From positions 62,001-126,000 of the forward strand of contig NZ_BBNN01000016.1 in assembly GCF_000829695.1 (NCBI RefSeq): 64,000 bases of DNA, read 5' to 3'. Positions 1 to 9,427 of this stretch are shown here, in pieces; positions within the stretch are counted from its first letter, which is position 1; each line of letters begins with the position of its first letter. The notes below the pieces were generated by a model. That model did no database searches and was not told the origin of the DNA. It saw nothing but the letters and a program-made list of their open reading frames with translations. Source of the stretch: Streptomyces sp. NBRC 110035 (lineage in GTDB: Bacteria > Actinomycetota > Actinomycetes > Streptomycetales > Streptomycetaceae). The position numbers and the translations under genes were made by a program.

Positions 1-48
1 GCGGAGCAGGCGCGTCAGGCGATCGAACGGATCAACGGGACCGCTTAG
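1..48 (+). CDS. C-terminal end of an unidentified protein (partial)
   Basis: Reading from base 1 in frame gives 15 residues (AEQARQAIERINGTA) followed by a TAG stop at 46-48. Third codon positions are G/C-biased as in a real Streptomyces gene, so this is probably the end of a gene that starts left of the window. Too little is left to assign a family. Confidence 0.5.
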   Translation, partial: AEQARQAIERINGTA

Positions 49-71
49 GGGGCCTTTCCCCGTGCCCGCCC

Positions 72-181
72 GGGTCGCGCGGCCCGGCACCGCGCCTCGC
101 CGCGTTGTCGAAAAGCCCTGGTGGCTCCGCTGCGAGGGCTCTCCGGCGCCTTGCGGCGCGCGGCACCGGACCGCGCGACCC
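72..181. terminator. Long imperfect nested inverted repeat between converging genes
   Basis: GGGTCGCGCGG-type sequence from base 72 to about 96 pairs imperfectly with 155-181. Inside it a second stem pairs AGCCCT at 114-119 with AGGGCT at 135-140. It lies between the partial plus-strand gene and the converging oxidoreductase, so a bidirectional terminator is the simplest reading. Confidence 0.4.
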
Positions 182-294
182 GACCGGACGCCCGTGGGGA
201 AAGGACCCCTCGGGGCCTGGGGCGAAAGCGGCGCCTGCCGCGCGACGCCACTTCCGCCACCGGCCCCGGGCGGGAGCGCGCGGCAGGACGGCGG

Positions 295-1764
295 TCAGGG
301 TGTGCGCGGCGACGGCCGTCCCGCCGTGGCGCGGATCTTCGCGGTGGCCTTGCGGGCCGCCACCAGGACCGGGTCCCAGACGGGGGAGAACGGCGGGGCG
401 TACCCCAGGTCCAGCATGGTCATCTGCTCCACCGTCATCCCGGCGGTGAGGGCGACCGCCGCGATGTCGACGCGCTTGCCCGCGCCCTCCCGGCCGACGA
501 TCTGGACCCCGAGCAGGCGGCCCGTGCGCAGCTCGGCGAGCATCTTCACCGTCATGGGGGAGGCGTTCGGGTAGTAGCCCGCACGGCTGGTCGACTCGAT
601 GGTGACCGTCTCGAACCGCAGCCCCGCGCGGTGGGCGTCCTTCTCCCGCAGCCCGGTGCGCGCGATCTCCAGGTCGCAGACCTTGCTGACCGCGGTGGCG
701 ACCACGCCCGGGAAGGTGGCGTAGTCGCCGCCGACGTTCGAGCCGATGATCTGGCCGTGCTTGTTGGCGTGCGTGCCGAGCGCGATGTGCCGCTCCTGCC
801 CGGAGACCAGGTCGAGCACCTCCACGCAGTCGCCGCCGGCCCAGACGTTCCGGTACCCGCGGACCCGCATCGACCGGTCGGTGAGCAGCCCGCCGTGCCG
901 GCCCAGGGGCATCCCCGCCGCCCGCGCCAGACCCGTCTCCGGCCGCACCCCGATGCCGAGCACCACCACGTCCGCCGGGTACTCGGCGTCCGCGGTCGCC
1001 ACGGCCCGCACCCTGCCGTCGTCCCCGGTGAGCAGCCCGGTGACCTCGGCGTCGTTCACCATGGTGATGCCCAGCCCCTCCATCGCCTCGTGCACCAGGC
1101 GCCCCATGTCGGGGTCGAGGGTCGCCATGGGCTCCCGGCCGCGGTCGACGACGGTCACCTCATAGCCGCGGTTGATCAGCGCCTCGGCCATCTCCACGCC
1201 GATGTACCCCGCGCCGACGACCACCGCGCGGCGGCCGGCCGTGCGCTCCAGCGCGTCGATCAGGGCCTGGCCGTCGTCCAGGGTCTGCACCCCGTGCACA
1301 CCGGGGGCGTCCATGCCGGGCAGCTCCGGGCGGATCGGCCGTGCGCCGGTCGCGATCACGAGCTTGTCGTACGACGTCCAGGACTCGGTGCCGGAACCGA
1401 GGTCCCGCGCGCGCACCCGGTTGCGGCCGGGGTCGATCTCCGTGACCTCGGTGCCCATCCGCAGGTCGATGTGGCGCGCGCGGTGCTCCTCGGGCGTGCG
1501 GGCGACCAGCTCGTCGCGTCCGGCGACGTCGCCGGCCACCCAGTAGGGGATGCCGCAGGCGGAGAAGGACGTGAAGCGCCCGCGCTCGAAGGCCACGATC
1601 TCCAGCTCGTCGGGTCCCTTCAGCCGGCGCGCCTGCGACGCCGCGGACATTCCCGCGGCGTCGCCGCCGATCACCACCAGGCGTTCCGGTCCCTCCGCGG
1701 CCGGGACCGCGCCGTCGCCCGTACCCGTACCCGTGTTCGTGCCCGTGCTCGTAGTCGTGGTCAT
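295..1764 (-). CDS. FAD/NAD(P)-dependent oxidoreductase, CoA-disulfide-reductase/NADH-oxidase-like
   Basis: A 489-residue class-I-like pyridine nucleotide-disulfide oxidoreductase, cytosolic. An N-terminal FAD-binding glycine motif GGDAAGMS lies at about residues 33-40, and a second Rossmann motif (GAGYIGVEMAEAL) near residue 180 binds NAD(P)H. The single active-site cysteine sits in SFSACGIPYW at C70. That one-cysteine arrangement is typical of CoA-disulfide reductases and NADH oxidases/peroxidases rather than of CxxxxC reductases. There is no rhodanese extension. The first 20 residues are a Thr/Gly-rich tail encoded by a simple repeat, so the true start could lie somewhat downstream. It follows the DUF4349 lipoprotein gene on the same strand with a gap of about 22 bases, suggesting co-transcription. 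Likely role: redox homeostasis of low-molecular-weight thiols; the exact substrate is not determinable here. Confidence 0.85.
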   Translation of the reverse strand: MTTTTSTGTNTGTGTGDGAVPAAEGPERLVVIGGDAAGMSAASQARRLKGPDELEIVAFERGRFTSFSACGIPYWVAGDVAGRDELVARTPEEHRARHIDLRMGTEVTEIDPGRNRVRARDLGSGTESWTSYDKLVIATGARPIRPELPGMDAPGVHGVQTLDDGQALIDALERTAGRRAVVVGAGYIGVEMAEALINRGYEVTVVDRGREPMATLDPDMGRLVHEAMEGLGITMVNDAEVTGLLTGDDGRVRAVATADAEYPADVVVLGIGVRPETGLARAAGMPLGRHGGLLTDRSMRVRGYRNVWAGGDCVEVLDLVSGQERHIALGTHANKHGQIIGSNVGGDYATFPGVVATAVSKVCDLEIARTGLREKDAHRAGLRFETVTIESTSRAGYYPNASPMTVKMLAELRTGRLLGVQIVGREGAGKRVDIAAVALTAGMTVEQMTMLDLGYAPPFSPVWDPVLVAARKATAKIRATAGRPSPRTP

Positions 1765-1786
1765 ACGGCCACGCTACGGGGGCCGG

Positions 1787-2863
1787 TCACTTCGTACCGG
1801 GCTCAGGGGCCTCCTCCGGGGCCTCCTCCGGGGCCTCCCCGGGGACCTCCTCCGGGGTCCGGGCCGTCGTGCCCGCGGACGAGGGCCGGGACGCGGGCCG
1901 GGACGCGGGAACGGGCGGGGAGGCGGGGGCCGGCCGTGTACGGCGGCGCAGCCCGGGGCGTACGGCCCTCCGCCACAGCAGCGCGAGCAGGGCCGCCACC
2001 ACCGCGAACGGCAGCGCCGCGCCGATCGCCACCGCGAGCCAGCGCAGCATGGTCATGAACGCGTCCCAGCCGCCGGCGAGCGCGTCCAGGAACCCGGGGT
2101 CGTCGTCCTGTGCGTTCTGCTCCACCCGCGTCTCGGACAGGGTCAGGGTGATGGTGGCCAGGCTCGCGCGGTCCTCCAGGGACGCCTGCCGGGCGAGCAG
2201 GGCCTCCAGGTCGGCCTGGCGGGTGCTGAGTTCGCCCTCCAGGGTGACCACGTCGCTGAGCCGGGTGGCCCGGTCCATCAGCTCGCGGATCCGGGCCGCG
2301 CTGGCGCGCTGCGTCCTGATCCGGCTCTCGACGTCGACGACCTGGTCGGTGACGTCCTCCGCCTTCGCGCTGCGTTCGACGAGTTCGCCGGAGCCCTCGA
2401 GGTCCGCGAGGACCTCGTCGTACTTCTCGGCGGGGACGCGCAGCACCACACGCGTGAGCTCGTGGCCCTCCGTGTCCTGCCGGGTGTTCTCGTCGCCGAC
2501 GTAGCCGCCCGCGTTCTCGGTGGTGGTGCGCGCGTCGGCCAGCGCCGTCGGCGCGTCCTGCACCCGCACGGTCAGCTCGGCGGTGCGGATGACGTGGCTC
2601 GTGGCGGTGTTCCTGTCCACGGGCGGCGCCGTCGCCCGCGAGCCGTCCGCCGAGCTGCCGGCGGCCCCGTCCCGCGCCGCCCCTCCCTTCGCCCCCTCCT
2701 CGGCGCCCCCCTGGGCGTCGGCCGGCGCGACGGCGGCCTTGTCGTCGGAGGCACTGGAGTCGCTGCTCGAGCCCGCGCCGCTGCATCCGGCCAGGGCGAG
2801 GGCGGCTGCCAGCAGCAGGCCCGGCACGGCGTGTGCCGGCCGTGCGGATCGTCGTGTGCGCAT
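1787..2863 (-). CDS. DUF4349 domain-containing lipoprotein
   Basis: A 358-residue predicted lipoprotein. A short basic N-terminus and hydrophobic stretch end in a lipobox LAGCS with the lipid-bearing Cys at about 27. After an Ala/Ser/Asp-rich linker comes the DUF4349 domain (about residues 75-290), with a heptad-rich helical hairpin near 190-230 and a transmembrane helix near 265-290 followed by an Arg-rich end. The last 20 residues are a repeated Pro-Glu-Glu-Ala motif encoded by a 12-base tandem repeat, probably disordered and length-variable. Function of DUF4349 is unknown; such proteins are envelope-anchored. It is the upstream partner of the oxidoreductase gene. Confidence 0.85.
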   Translation of the reverse strand: MRTRRSARPAHAVPGLLLAAALALAGCSGAGSSSDSSASDDKAAVAPADAQGGAEEGAKGGAARDGAAGSSADGSRATAPPVDRNTATSHVIRTAELTVRVQDAPTALADARTTTENAGGYVGDENTRQDTEGHELTRVVLRVPAEKYDEVLADLEGSGELVERSAKAEDVTDQVVDVESRIRTQRASAARIRELMDRATRLSDVVTLEGELSTRQADLEALLARQASLEDRASLATITLTLSETRVEQNAQDDDPGFLDALAGGWDAFMTMLRWLAVAIGAALPFAVVAALLALLWRRAVRPGLRRRTRPAPASPPVPASRPASRPSSAGTTARTPEEVPGEAPEEAPEEAPEPGTK

Positions 2864-3032
2864 GCGGGTTCCCCCCGGGGTTCGTGACCGATGACGTTCC
2901 TACGACGCCGCAGGGCGGCGGAACGACGGCGCGAAACGGTCCCGAAGCGGTCACGGCGGGGACTCGGGGCCGAACGACGGAGGGCCGGACGGCCCTGGTG
3001 GGACCTCCGGTGGCGTCTGAGAGGGTGGAGCC

Positions 3033-4469
3033 ATGAGCGGATCACACACGGGTGCGGAGCAGCGGGTCGTCGTCGTGGGAGCCGGCATCGCCGGACTGGC
3101 CGCCGCGCACCGGCTGCTCGGGCGCGGGGCACGGGTGACCGTGCTGGAGGCCTCGGAACGGGTCGGCGGCAAGCTGCTGCCCGGCGAGATCGCGGGCGCG
3201 CGCGTGGACCTCGGCGCCGAGTCGATGCTGGCCCGCCGCCCGGAGGCGGTGACCCTCGCCCGCGAGGTGGGCCTTTCCGACCGGCTCCAGCCGCCGGCCA
3301 CCGCGACCGCGTCGCTGTGGACCCGCGGTGCCCTGCGCCCCATGCCCAAGGGGCACGTCATGGGCGTCCCCTCCTCCGCCGACGCCCTGGCCGGCGTGCT
3401 CTCCGACGAGGGCCTCGCCCGGATCGGCCAGGACGCCGAGCTGCCCCGCACCGAGGTCGGCGACGACGTCGCCGTGGGCGAGTACGTGGCCGCCCGCCTC
3501 GGCCGCGAGGTCGTCGACCGGCTGGTCGAGCCGCTGCTGGGCGGGGTGTACGCGGGTGACGCGTACCGGATCTCGATGCGTTCCGCCGTCCCCCAGCTGT
3601 TTTGGGCCGCGCGGACGCACACCTCCCTGACCGAGGGCGTCCGCGACATCCAGGCCAAGGCCGCCGCCACCGCCGACCGGCAGACCGGACCGGTGTTCAT
3701 GGGCATCGAGGGCGGCGTGGGCACCCTCCCGCCCGCCGTCGCCGCGTCGGTACGGGCCCGCGGCGGGGAGATCCGTACCGGCACCCCGGTCACCGAACTG
3801 CGCCGGGAGCCGGCCGGCGGCTGGCGGGTCGTCACCGGGGAACGGGAGCTGCGTGCCGACGCCGTCGTCGTCGCCGTCCCCGCCCCGGCCGCCGCCCGGC
3901 TGCTGCGCGCCGAGGCGCCCGGCGCCGCCGCCGAGCTGGCCGGCGTCGAGTACGCCTCCATGGCGCTGGTCACGCTCGCCTACCGCCGCGCGGAGACCGA
4001 CCTGCCCGCGGGCAGCGGATTCCTGGTGCCGCCGGTCGACGGCCGCACCATCAAGGCGTCCACCTTCGCCTCGCGCAAATGGGGCTGGATCGACCAGGAG
4101 AACCCGGACCTCATGGTCCTGCGCACCTCCGTCGGCCGGCACGGCGAGACGGAGATCCTGGGCCGTGACGACGCCGGCCTCGTGGAGGTCTCCCGGCACG
4201 ACCTGCTGGCCGCGACCGGCCTGGACGCCACCCCGGTCGCCACCCGGGTCACCCGCTGGCAGGACGGCCTGCCCCAGTACCCCGTCGGTCACCACGCGCG
4301 CGTGGCCCGCGTCCGCGAGCACCTCGCCGCCCTCCCGGGGCTGACCGTGTGCGGCGCGGCCTACGACGGCGTCGGCATCCCCGCGTGCATCGCGAGCGCG
4401 TACGAGGCCGCCGACCAGATCCACGGTGAGGCCCCGCACGACGTGCGGGACGTCACCGCCACCCGGTGA
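3033..4469 (+). CDS. hemG: Protoporphyrinogen/coproporphyrinogen oxidase
   Basis: A 478-residue HemY-type flavoprotein oxidase. The N-terminus carries the dinucleotide-binding motif [16 protein letters not shown] (residues about 10-26) followed by the acidic FAD-ribose-binding turn [11 protein letters not shown]. The C-terminal FAD motif ending in [15 protein letters not shown] is typical of this family. In Gram-positive bacteria this enzyme oxidises coproporphyrinogen III to coproporphyrin III in the coproporphyrin-dependent heme pathway. Its immediate downstream neighbour is hemQ, 35 bases away in the same direction, which supports that pathway. The ATG at 3033 follows a GGGTGGAG-like ribosome-binding sequence. 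The gene name hemG/hemY/cgoX varies between annotations. Confidence 0.93.
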   Translation: MSGSHTGAEQRVVVVGAGIAGLAAAHRLLGRGARVTVLEASERVGGKLLPGEIAGARVDLGAESMLARRPEAVTLAREVGLSDRLQPPATATASLWTRGALRPMPKGHVMGVPSSADALAGVLSDEGLARIGQDAELPRTEVGDDVAVGEYVAARLGREVVDRLVEPLLGGVYAGDAYRISMRSAVPQLFWAARTHTSLTEGVRDIQAKAAATADRQTGPVFMGIEGGVGTLPPAVAASVRARGGEIRTGTPVTELRREPAGGWRVVTGERELRADAVVVAVPAPAAARLLRAEAPGAAAELAGVEYASMALVTLAYRRAETDLPAGSGFLVPPVDGRTIKASTFASRKWGWIDQENPDLMVLRTSVGRHGETEILGRDDAGLVEVSRHDLLAATGLDATPVATRVTRWQDGLPQYPVGHHARVARVREHLAALPGLTVCGAAYDGVGIPACIASAYEAADQIHGEAPHDVRDVTATR

Positions 4470-4504
4470 AAAACCCTCCACGGAGGAGCAGGAGAATAAG
4501 GGAC

Positions 4505-5236
4505 ATGAGCGACGACGCCACCACCCCCGCACCCGACCGGATCCCGAACAAGGGCAAGCTGGCCAAGGACCTGAACGAGGTCATCCGCTACACCCTGTGG
4601 TCCGTCTTCAAGCTGAAGGACGTGCTGCCCGAGGACCGCGCCGGGTACGCCGACGAGGTCCAGGAGCTGTTCGACCAGCTCGCCGCCAAGGACGTCACGG
4701 TCCGCGGCACCTACGACGTGTCCGGTCTGCGCGCCGACGCCGACCTGATGATCTGGTGGCACGCCGAGAGCAGCGACCAGCTCCAGGAGGCGTACAACCT
4801 CTTCCGCCGCACCAGGCTGGGCCGCGCCCTCGAGCCGGTGTGGTCGAACATGGCGCTGCACCGGCCCGCCGAGTTCAACCGCTCGCACATCCCGGCGTTC
4901 CTCGCCGACGAGGAGCCCCGCGCCTACGTGAGCGTGTACCCCTTCGTGCGCTCCTACGACTGGTACCTGCTGCCCGACGAGGACCGCCGCCGCATGCTCG
5001 CCGACCACGGCAAGATGGCCCGCGGCTTCCCCGACGTGCGCGCCAACACGGTCCCCTCGTTCTCCCTCGGCGACTACGAGTGGCTCCTCGCCTTCGAGGC
5101 CGACGAGCTGTACCGCATCGTCGACCTCATGCGGCACCTGCGCGGCTCCGAGGCCCGGATGCACGTCCGTGAGGAGGTTCCGTTCTACACGGGCCGCCGC
5201 AAGGACATCGCGGAACTCGTCGCGGGCCTCGCCTGA
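4505..5236 (+). CDS. hemQ: Coproheme decarboxylase (hydrogen peroxide-dependent heme synthase) HemQ
   Basis: A 243-residue member of the chlorite-dismutase-fold family. It decarboxylates Fe-coproporphyrin III to protoheme with hydrogen peroxide, the last step of heme synthesis in actinobacteria. The start at ATG 4505 is preferred over an in-frame GTG at 4466 because AGGAGCAGGAG lies just upstream and the family begins this way. The predicted heme-ligating histidine is H168 in [10 protein letters not shown]. The Tyr-rich segment [14 protein letters not shown] (about 141-154) carries the catalytic tyrosine used by actinobacterial HemQ. The gene follows hemG and its stop abuts the stop of the convergent hydrolase gene with no spacer. 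Confidence 0.93.
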   Translation: MSDDATTPAPDRIPNKGKLAKDLNEVIRYTLWSVFKLKDVLPEDRAGYADEVQELFDQLAAKDVTVRGTYDVSGLRADADLMIWWHAESSDQLQEAYNLFRRTRLGRALEPVWSNMALHRPAEFNRSHIPAFLADEEPRAYVSVYPFVRSYDWYLLPDEDRRRMLADHGKMARGFPDVRANTVPSFSLGDYEWLLAFEADELYRIVDLMRHLRGSEARMHVREEVPFYTGRRKDIAELVAGLA

Positions 5237-6841
5237 TCAGGCCGCGGGCCGGGGCTCCGCACGCCGCTCCGGCTCCGCCCGTGGTGCCGGTTCCGGGCGC
5301 GGTGCGCAGGACGCGCGCCGCCCCGGGACCCGGCCGGTGAGCAGGTACTCCTCCAGGTGGCCGTTCACGCAGGCGTTGGGCCCGCCCGCGATGCCGTGCG
5401 TACCGGTGTCCCGCTCGGTCACCAGCGCCGAACCCGTGAGCCGCCGGTGCAGCTCCAGGGCCCCCTCGTACGGGGTGGCCGCGTCCCGCTCGGCCGCCAG
5501 GACCAGCGTCGGCGGCAGCGCGCCCGTGCCGGCGCGTACGTCCAGCGGCTGCTGCCGGGGCGCCGGCCAGAACGCGCAGGGCAGATTCGCCCACACGTTG
5601 TCCCAGGTCTCGAACGGGGCCCGGCGGGCGAGCCGGGTGTTGTCCCGGTCCCACACCGCCCAGTCCGTCGGCCAGGGCGCGTCGTTGCACTCCACGGCGA
5701 CATACACCGCGCGCGCGTTCTCCGTCTCCACGGCCGCCTCCGGATGCGCCTGCGCCTGTTCGACCAGCGGCCCGGGATCGCCCCTCAGATAGGCCGACAG
5801 GGCGTGCGCGCGATGCGGCCAGTGGTCGTCGTAGTACCCGGCCTGCAGGAACGCCCCCTGCAACTGGCCCGGCCCCACCGTCCCGCCCGCCGGTTCCTTC
5901 GCCAGCCGCGCCTTCACCGCCTCGTAGCTGCGCTGCACCTCGCGCGGTGTGTCGCCCAGCCCGTACACGTCGTCGTGCCGGGCGACCCACGTCCGGAAGT
6001 CCGCCCAGCGGTCCTCGAACGCCGCGGACTGGTCGAGGTTGTTGCGGTACCAGACCTGCGCCGGGTCCGGGTTCACCGCCGAGTCGAACACCATCCGCCT
6101 CACGTGCGCCGGGAACATCGTGGCGTACAGCGCCCCGAAGTACGTCCCGTACGACGCTCCCATGAAGGTCAGCCGCGGCTCCCCGAGCGCGGCGCGCAGC
6201 ACGTCCAGGTCACGGGCGTTGTTCAGGGAGTGGTAGTGCCGCAGCGAGTCGCCGGCCCGCTCCGCGCAGCCGCGCGCGTACGCCTTCGCCCGCGCGACAC
6301 GCTCCCGCTTGTACGCCGGAGAGGGGTGCGTCGGCGCCTGCGTGGGGCCCTGGGCGAACGTCTTCGGGTCCTGGCAGGACAGCGGCGCGGAGCGGCCCAC
6401 CCCGCGTGGGGCGTAGCCCACCAGGTCGTACGCCGCCGCGATGCGCTTCCATTCCGGGAGCAGGCCGATGAGCGGGAAGTACGTCCCGTCGGAGCCCGGC
6501 CCGCCCGGGTTGTGCACCAGCGCGCCCTGCCGGGGCACGGCGCGCCCGCCGTCCTGCTGCGTGGCGCGGACGCGGCTGACGGTGAGTTCGATCTGCTTGC
6601 CGTCCGGGCGGGCGTAGTCGAGCGGGACGGCGACCGTGCCGCACTTGACGGTGCCCGGCAGGTCCCGCGCGTCGGGACACGGGCCGAACGCGATGCCCCC
6701 GGCCGCGGCGCGCGCGGCGGCCACCGCGGTGCCGCGCAGCTCGGCCGCGCCCGGGGCGGCGGTGGCGCCACCGGCCGGCGCGACGGCCAGAGTGGTGAGC
6801 AGCAAGGACCCGGCGGCCGCGTGGACGACGGCAGTTCTCAT
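5237..6841 (-). CDS. Secreted alpha/beta hydrolase, tripeptidyl-aminopeptidase (S33/TAP)-like
   Basis: A 534-residue exported serine hydrolase. The chosen ATG at 6841 gives a Sec-type signal peptide (hydrophobic LLLTTLAVAPAGG, likely cleaved after about residue 29). Upstream in-frame sequence looks non-coding. The catalytic nucleophile is S230 in GASYGTYFG, and HNPGGPGS (110-117) is the oxyanion region typical of TAP-like peptidases. A C-terminal TAP-like cap contains the expected Asp (AAERDAATP) and His (GTHGIAGG). Four Cys in the C-terminal half suggest disulfides in the secreted enzyme. Substrate specificity is inferred to be N-terminal tripeptides. The gene converges exactly on hemQ. Confidence 0.87.
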   Translation of the reverse strand: MRTAVVHAAAGSLLLTTLAVAPAGGATAAPGAAELRGTAVAAARAAAGGIAFGPCPDARDLPGTVKCGTVAVPLDYARPDGKQIELTVSRVRATQQDGGRAVPRQGALVHNPGGPGSDGTYFPLIGLLPEWKRIAAAYDLVGYAPRGVGRSAPLSCQDPKTFAQGPTQAPTHPSPAYKRERVARAKAYARGCAERAGDSLRHYHSLNNARDLDVLRAALGEPRLTFMGASYGTYFGALYATMFPAHVRRMVFDSAVNPDPAQVWYRNNLDQSAAFEDRWADFRTWVARHDDVYGLGDTPREVQRSYEAVKARLAKEPAGGTVGPGQLQGAFLQAGYYDDHWPHRAHALSAYLRGDPGPLVEQAQAHPEAAVETENARAVYVAVECNDAPWPTDWAVWDRDNTRLARRAPFETWDNVWANLPCAFWPAPRQQPLDVRAGTGALPPTLVLAAERDAATPYEGALELHRRLTGSALVTERDTGTHGIAGGPNACVNGHLEEYLLTGRVPGRRASCAPRPEPAPRAEPERRAEPRPAA

Positions 6842-6939
6842 CGCGTTCCCTTCGGTGCACGCCGATTGGACGGCGGTCGACACCAGGGATGCTTCGTCCA
6901 GTGGCGGGGCGGGGCAAGCACCGTCGGCGGGTGTCGCCG

Positions 6940-7797
6940 TCAGTGCTCCCGTGCGCCCCCGGAACCGGGGTCGTCCTTCGTGCGGTGACGGCCGGAGACG
7001 TCGCCCTGACCGTGCTCCAGGTGGTGCTCGCGGTGCGCGAAGGCCGCACGCAGATCCGGTTCGCCCACCGCGCGGTCGCCGTGCACGGCGACCGACGTGA
7101 GATACGTACGGTCGTCGTCGGCGGTGCGCGCTCCGGCCGGGGGCAGGGCCCCCAGCAGTCGCCGGCCGGCCGGGGAGGCCCAGTGCGCGTACGGAGGGAT
7201 CTCGATCCGCGCGATGACCAGGCAGCTCAGGGTCAGCGTCAGCGGCAGCGCGAACCACAGGGCGACCAGAAGGCGCGGCAGGTACGACGCGCCCGGCAAC
7301 AGCAGCGCGGCGGCGGCCAGTCCGGTCACGGCCGACGCGGCGAGCCGTACCTGTCGTATGCCGTCGGCGATCGTCGTGGCCGCGCCGTCGGGCACGGCCA
7401 GCCCGGCCCGCTCCAGCCGGTCGGCGAGGCCGCGCACCGCGTCCGCCATCGCCGCGGCGGCCCGCACCGGCGTGATGGGGGACTGCCCCCGCGGCCCGAT
7501 GGCCCCTATCACCGACCGTTCCATGTCGTCCCGCCCGAGCGGATCGACCACGGTCGCCCAGCCGGTGTGGGCCAGCAGCAGCCGACGCTGACGCGCCATG
7601 GAGACCAGGGTGACATCGGCGACCCGCCGCGGGCCGCCGGACAGGAACGCCGTCTCGTACAGGGTCAGATCACGCCCCTCGCAACCGGCCGTCCCCACGT
7701 CGTGGACGGCCGCCGCGCGTACGGCGGCCAGGCACAACCGTGTGCACGCGGCGCCGGCGACGGCCCAGGAGACGAGCAGCAGGATTACCCAGAGCAT
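6940..7797 (-). CDS. TIGR04222 domain-containing membrane protein with His-rich tail
   Basis: A 285-residue integral membrane protein starting at ATG 7797 with a transmembrane helix (LWVILLLVSWAVAGA), as in the TIGR04222 family. The CTRLCLAAVRAA segment and the ALYETAFLSGGPRRVAD-like motif are family features. Two more transmembrane segments occur near residues 145-195. Known family members often end in Gly/Cys-rich or Gly/His-rich low-complexity tails; here the last 30 residues are charged and His-rich (HREHHLEHG, then RH). It lies about 100 bases downstream of the DUF692 enzyme gene on the same strand, a recurrent pairing. Function unknown; a metal- or peptide-modification partner is an inference. 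An in-frame ATG at 7848 is an alternative start. Confidence 0.75.
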   Translation of the reverse strand: MLWVILLLVSWAVAGAACTRLCLAAVRAAAVHDVGTAGCEGRDLTLYETAFLSGGPRRVADVTLVSMARQRRLLLAHTGWATVVDPLGRDDMERSVIGAIGPRGQSPITPVRAAAAMADAVRGLADRLERAGLAVPDGAATTIADGIRQVRLAASAVTGLAAAALLLPGASYLPRLLVALWFALPLTLTLSCLVIARIEIPPYAHWASPAGRRLLGALPPAGARTADDDRTYLTSVAVHGDRAVGEPDLRAAFAHREHHLEHGQGDVSGRHRTKDDPGSGGAREH

Positions 7798-7898
7798 GAC
7801 TTGTTTGTAAACGACACGGTCCTGAAAGCACCATGCCCTGTTCGCCATCCGGACGGAGTGTTGTCCGCCTGTGACGTTCCGCTCGAGTGGCCCCGGCC

Positions 7899-9212
7899 TC
7901 AACGCCGCAGCAGCGCCCGCCGCGTGGCGCGCGCCAGCCGCACCGCGGGCCGACGGGACCGCGGCCCGGGCCCGGACCGTTCCAGCCACCACTCCCGCAA
8001 CTCCCGCAGGGGCAACTGCCCGTGCTGCCGCCCCCGTTGCCCGGAGACGAGCAGCAACTGCTCGACGAAGTCCAGCGCGTCCTGCCGGTAGCCCCCGGTC
8101 ATCGGCCGCTTCCGGGCATGGGCGAGGAAGACAGCCCGGTACCGCTCGCCGAGCATCACCGGTAGCTCGGGAGCGACCTTGGCGACTACGTCCGCCCGCT
8201 TCGCGGCGAGCGCCCGTGCCTGCACGGCCATTCGCACCCGGTCGAACCCCTCGGGCACGGGCGTCCCGGCGACCAGCGAGGACAGCACCGCCGTCTGGGC
8301 GAGCGCGACCCGCTGCCGCGCGGGTTCGCAGGAACCGGCTTCCCTCACGGAGCCGGAGCTCTTCGCCTGTGCTGTGCTCCGCGTGATCGCGCCCTTCTCC
8401 ACCGCCTCCCGAACGGCGGTCAGCTCACGCTCCAGCTCACCCGGCTCGGGGAAGTCCTCGTCCCGTTCCAGGAGCACACCGGGAGGGGAGACCCGGGAGG
8501 CGAGGTCGGTGAGGATGTCCAGTACCGGCCGGGGCACGGGGTGGGCGTGGCTGTCGTGCCAGACGCCGTCCCGCTCGACGCCGCCCGCGACATGGACGTA
8601 CGCGATGGCCTCCAGGGGCAGTTCGGCGAGTGCCTTCGCGGGGTCCTCGCCGCGGTTGACGTGGTTGGTGTGCAGATTGGCCACGTCGATGAGCAGCCGT
8701 ACGCCGGTGCGGTCGGCCAGGTCGTACAGGAACTGGCCCTCGGACATCTCCTCACCGGGCCAGGAGAACAGCGCCGCGATGTTCTCCACGGCGAGCGGTA
8801 CGGGCAGGGCGTCCTGGGCGATCCGGACGTTCTCGCACAGCACGTCGAGCGCGTCCCGGGTGCGCGGCACCGGCAGCAGGTGACCGGCCTCGAGCCGAGG
8901 GGAGACGCTGAGCGGACCGCCCGCCCGCACGAACGCGATGTGCTCGGTGACCAGCGGCGACCGGAGCGCCGTGGCCCGCTCGGCCAGCGCCTCCAGCCGT
9001 CCCGCGTCCGGCCGCTCGGCCCCGCCGAGCCCGAGCGCGACCCCGTGCGGTACGACGGTCACCCCGCGCTCGCGCAGCCGCAGCAGTGACTCGGGGAGAT
9101 GCCCGGGACACACGTTCTCGGCCACCACCTCGACCCAGTCGATCCCCGGCATCCGCTCGACGTCCCCGGCGATCTCCGGCCGCCACCCGATCCCCGTCCC
9201 CAGTCGCTCCAT
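7899..9212 (-). CDS. DUF692 (MNIO) enzyme fused to an SCO6045/HvfC-like C-terminal domain
   Basis: A 437-residue protein; ATG 9212 is chosen because homology begins there. Residues about 5-270 form the DUF692 TIM-barrel of multinuclear non-heme iron-dependent oxidases. Family motifs seen are WVEVVAENV (26-34), [11 protein letters not shown] (55-65), a VTEHIAF segment, [29 protein letters not shown] and YVHVAGG...DSHAHPV. These supply the His/Asp/Asn/Glu metal ligands. A charged linker leads to residues about 300-437, resembling the C-terminal domain of S. coelicolor SCO6045 and HvfC-type partners. Characterised MNIOs (MbnB, ChrH, bufferin enzymes) modify Cys or Asp residues of peptides. No obvious small precursor peptide is adjacent; the TIGR04222 membrane protein follows it. 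Confidence 0.85.
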   Translation of the reverse strand: MERLGTGIGWRPEIAGDVERMPGIDWVEVVAENVCPGHLPESLLRLRERGVTVVPHGVALGLGGAERPDAGRLEALAERATALRSPLVTEHIAFVRAGGPLSVSPRLEAGHLLPVPRTRDALDVLCENVRIAQDALPVPLAVENIAALFSWPGEEMSEGQFLYDLADRTGVRLLIDVANLHTNHVNRGEDPAKALAELPLEAIAYVHVAGGVERDGVWHDSHAHPVPRPVLDILTDLASRVSPPGVLLERDEDFPEPGELERELTAVREAVEKGAITRSTAQAKSSGSVREAGSCEPARQRVALAQTAVLSSLVAGTPVPEGFDRVRMAVQARALAAKRADVVAKVAPELPVMLGERYRAVFLAHARKRPMTGGYRQDALDFVEQLLLVSGQRGRQHGQLPLRELREWWLERSGPGPRSRRPAVRLARATRRALLRR

Positions 9213-9427
9213 GCGCTCTCCCCCTCCTCCACCGGCCACCTTGTCGGCCCCCGCCGGACGTCCGTCCGTTCGGACGTGACGGGGGTATGGCCCCGAAGCC
9301 CGCACCCGAACCGCGTCACGGCCATCTTCAGAGCAACATTTGAGCTTCGGGAAGGGGCCGCCGGGCGGGTGCCGGGAAGTACGCGCGGCAGGCCCACCGT
9401 TTCGGCCCGCCCCCGGACGCAGGTGTA

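Noticed and set aside
1803..1860. Twelve-base repeats near 1800-1860 as a CRISPR or regulatory repeat
   Set aside because: They encode the Pro-Glu-Glu-Ala tail of the DUF4349 lipoprotein, with no spacers and not array-like.
121..2058. Plus-strand 645-codon frame at the left end
   Set aside because: Antisense to the CoA-disulfide-reductase-like and DUF4349 genes, with no recognisable domain.
4466..4504. GTG at 4466 as the hemQ start
   Set aside because: It would add 13 Arg-rich residues overlapping the ribosome-binding region; ATG 4505 fits the family and has AGGAGCAGGAG upstream.
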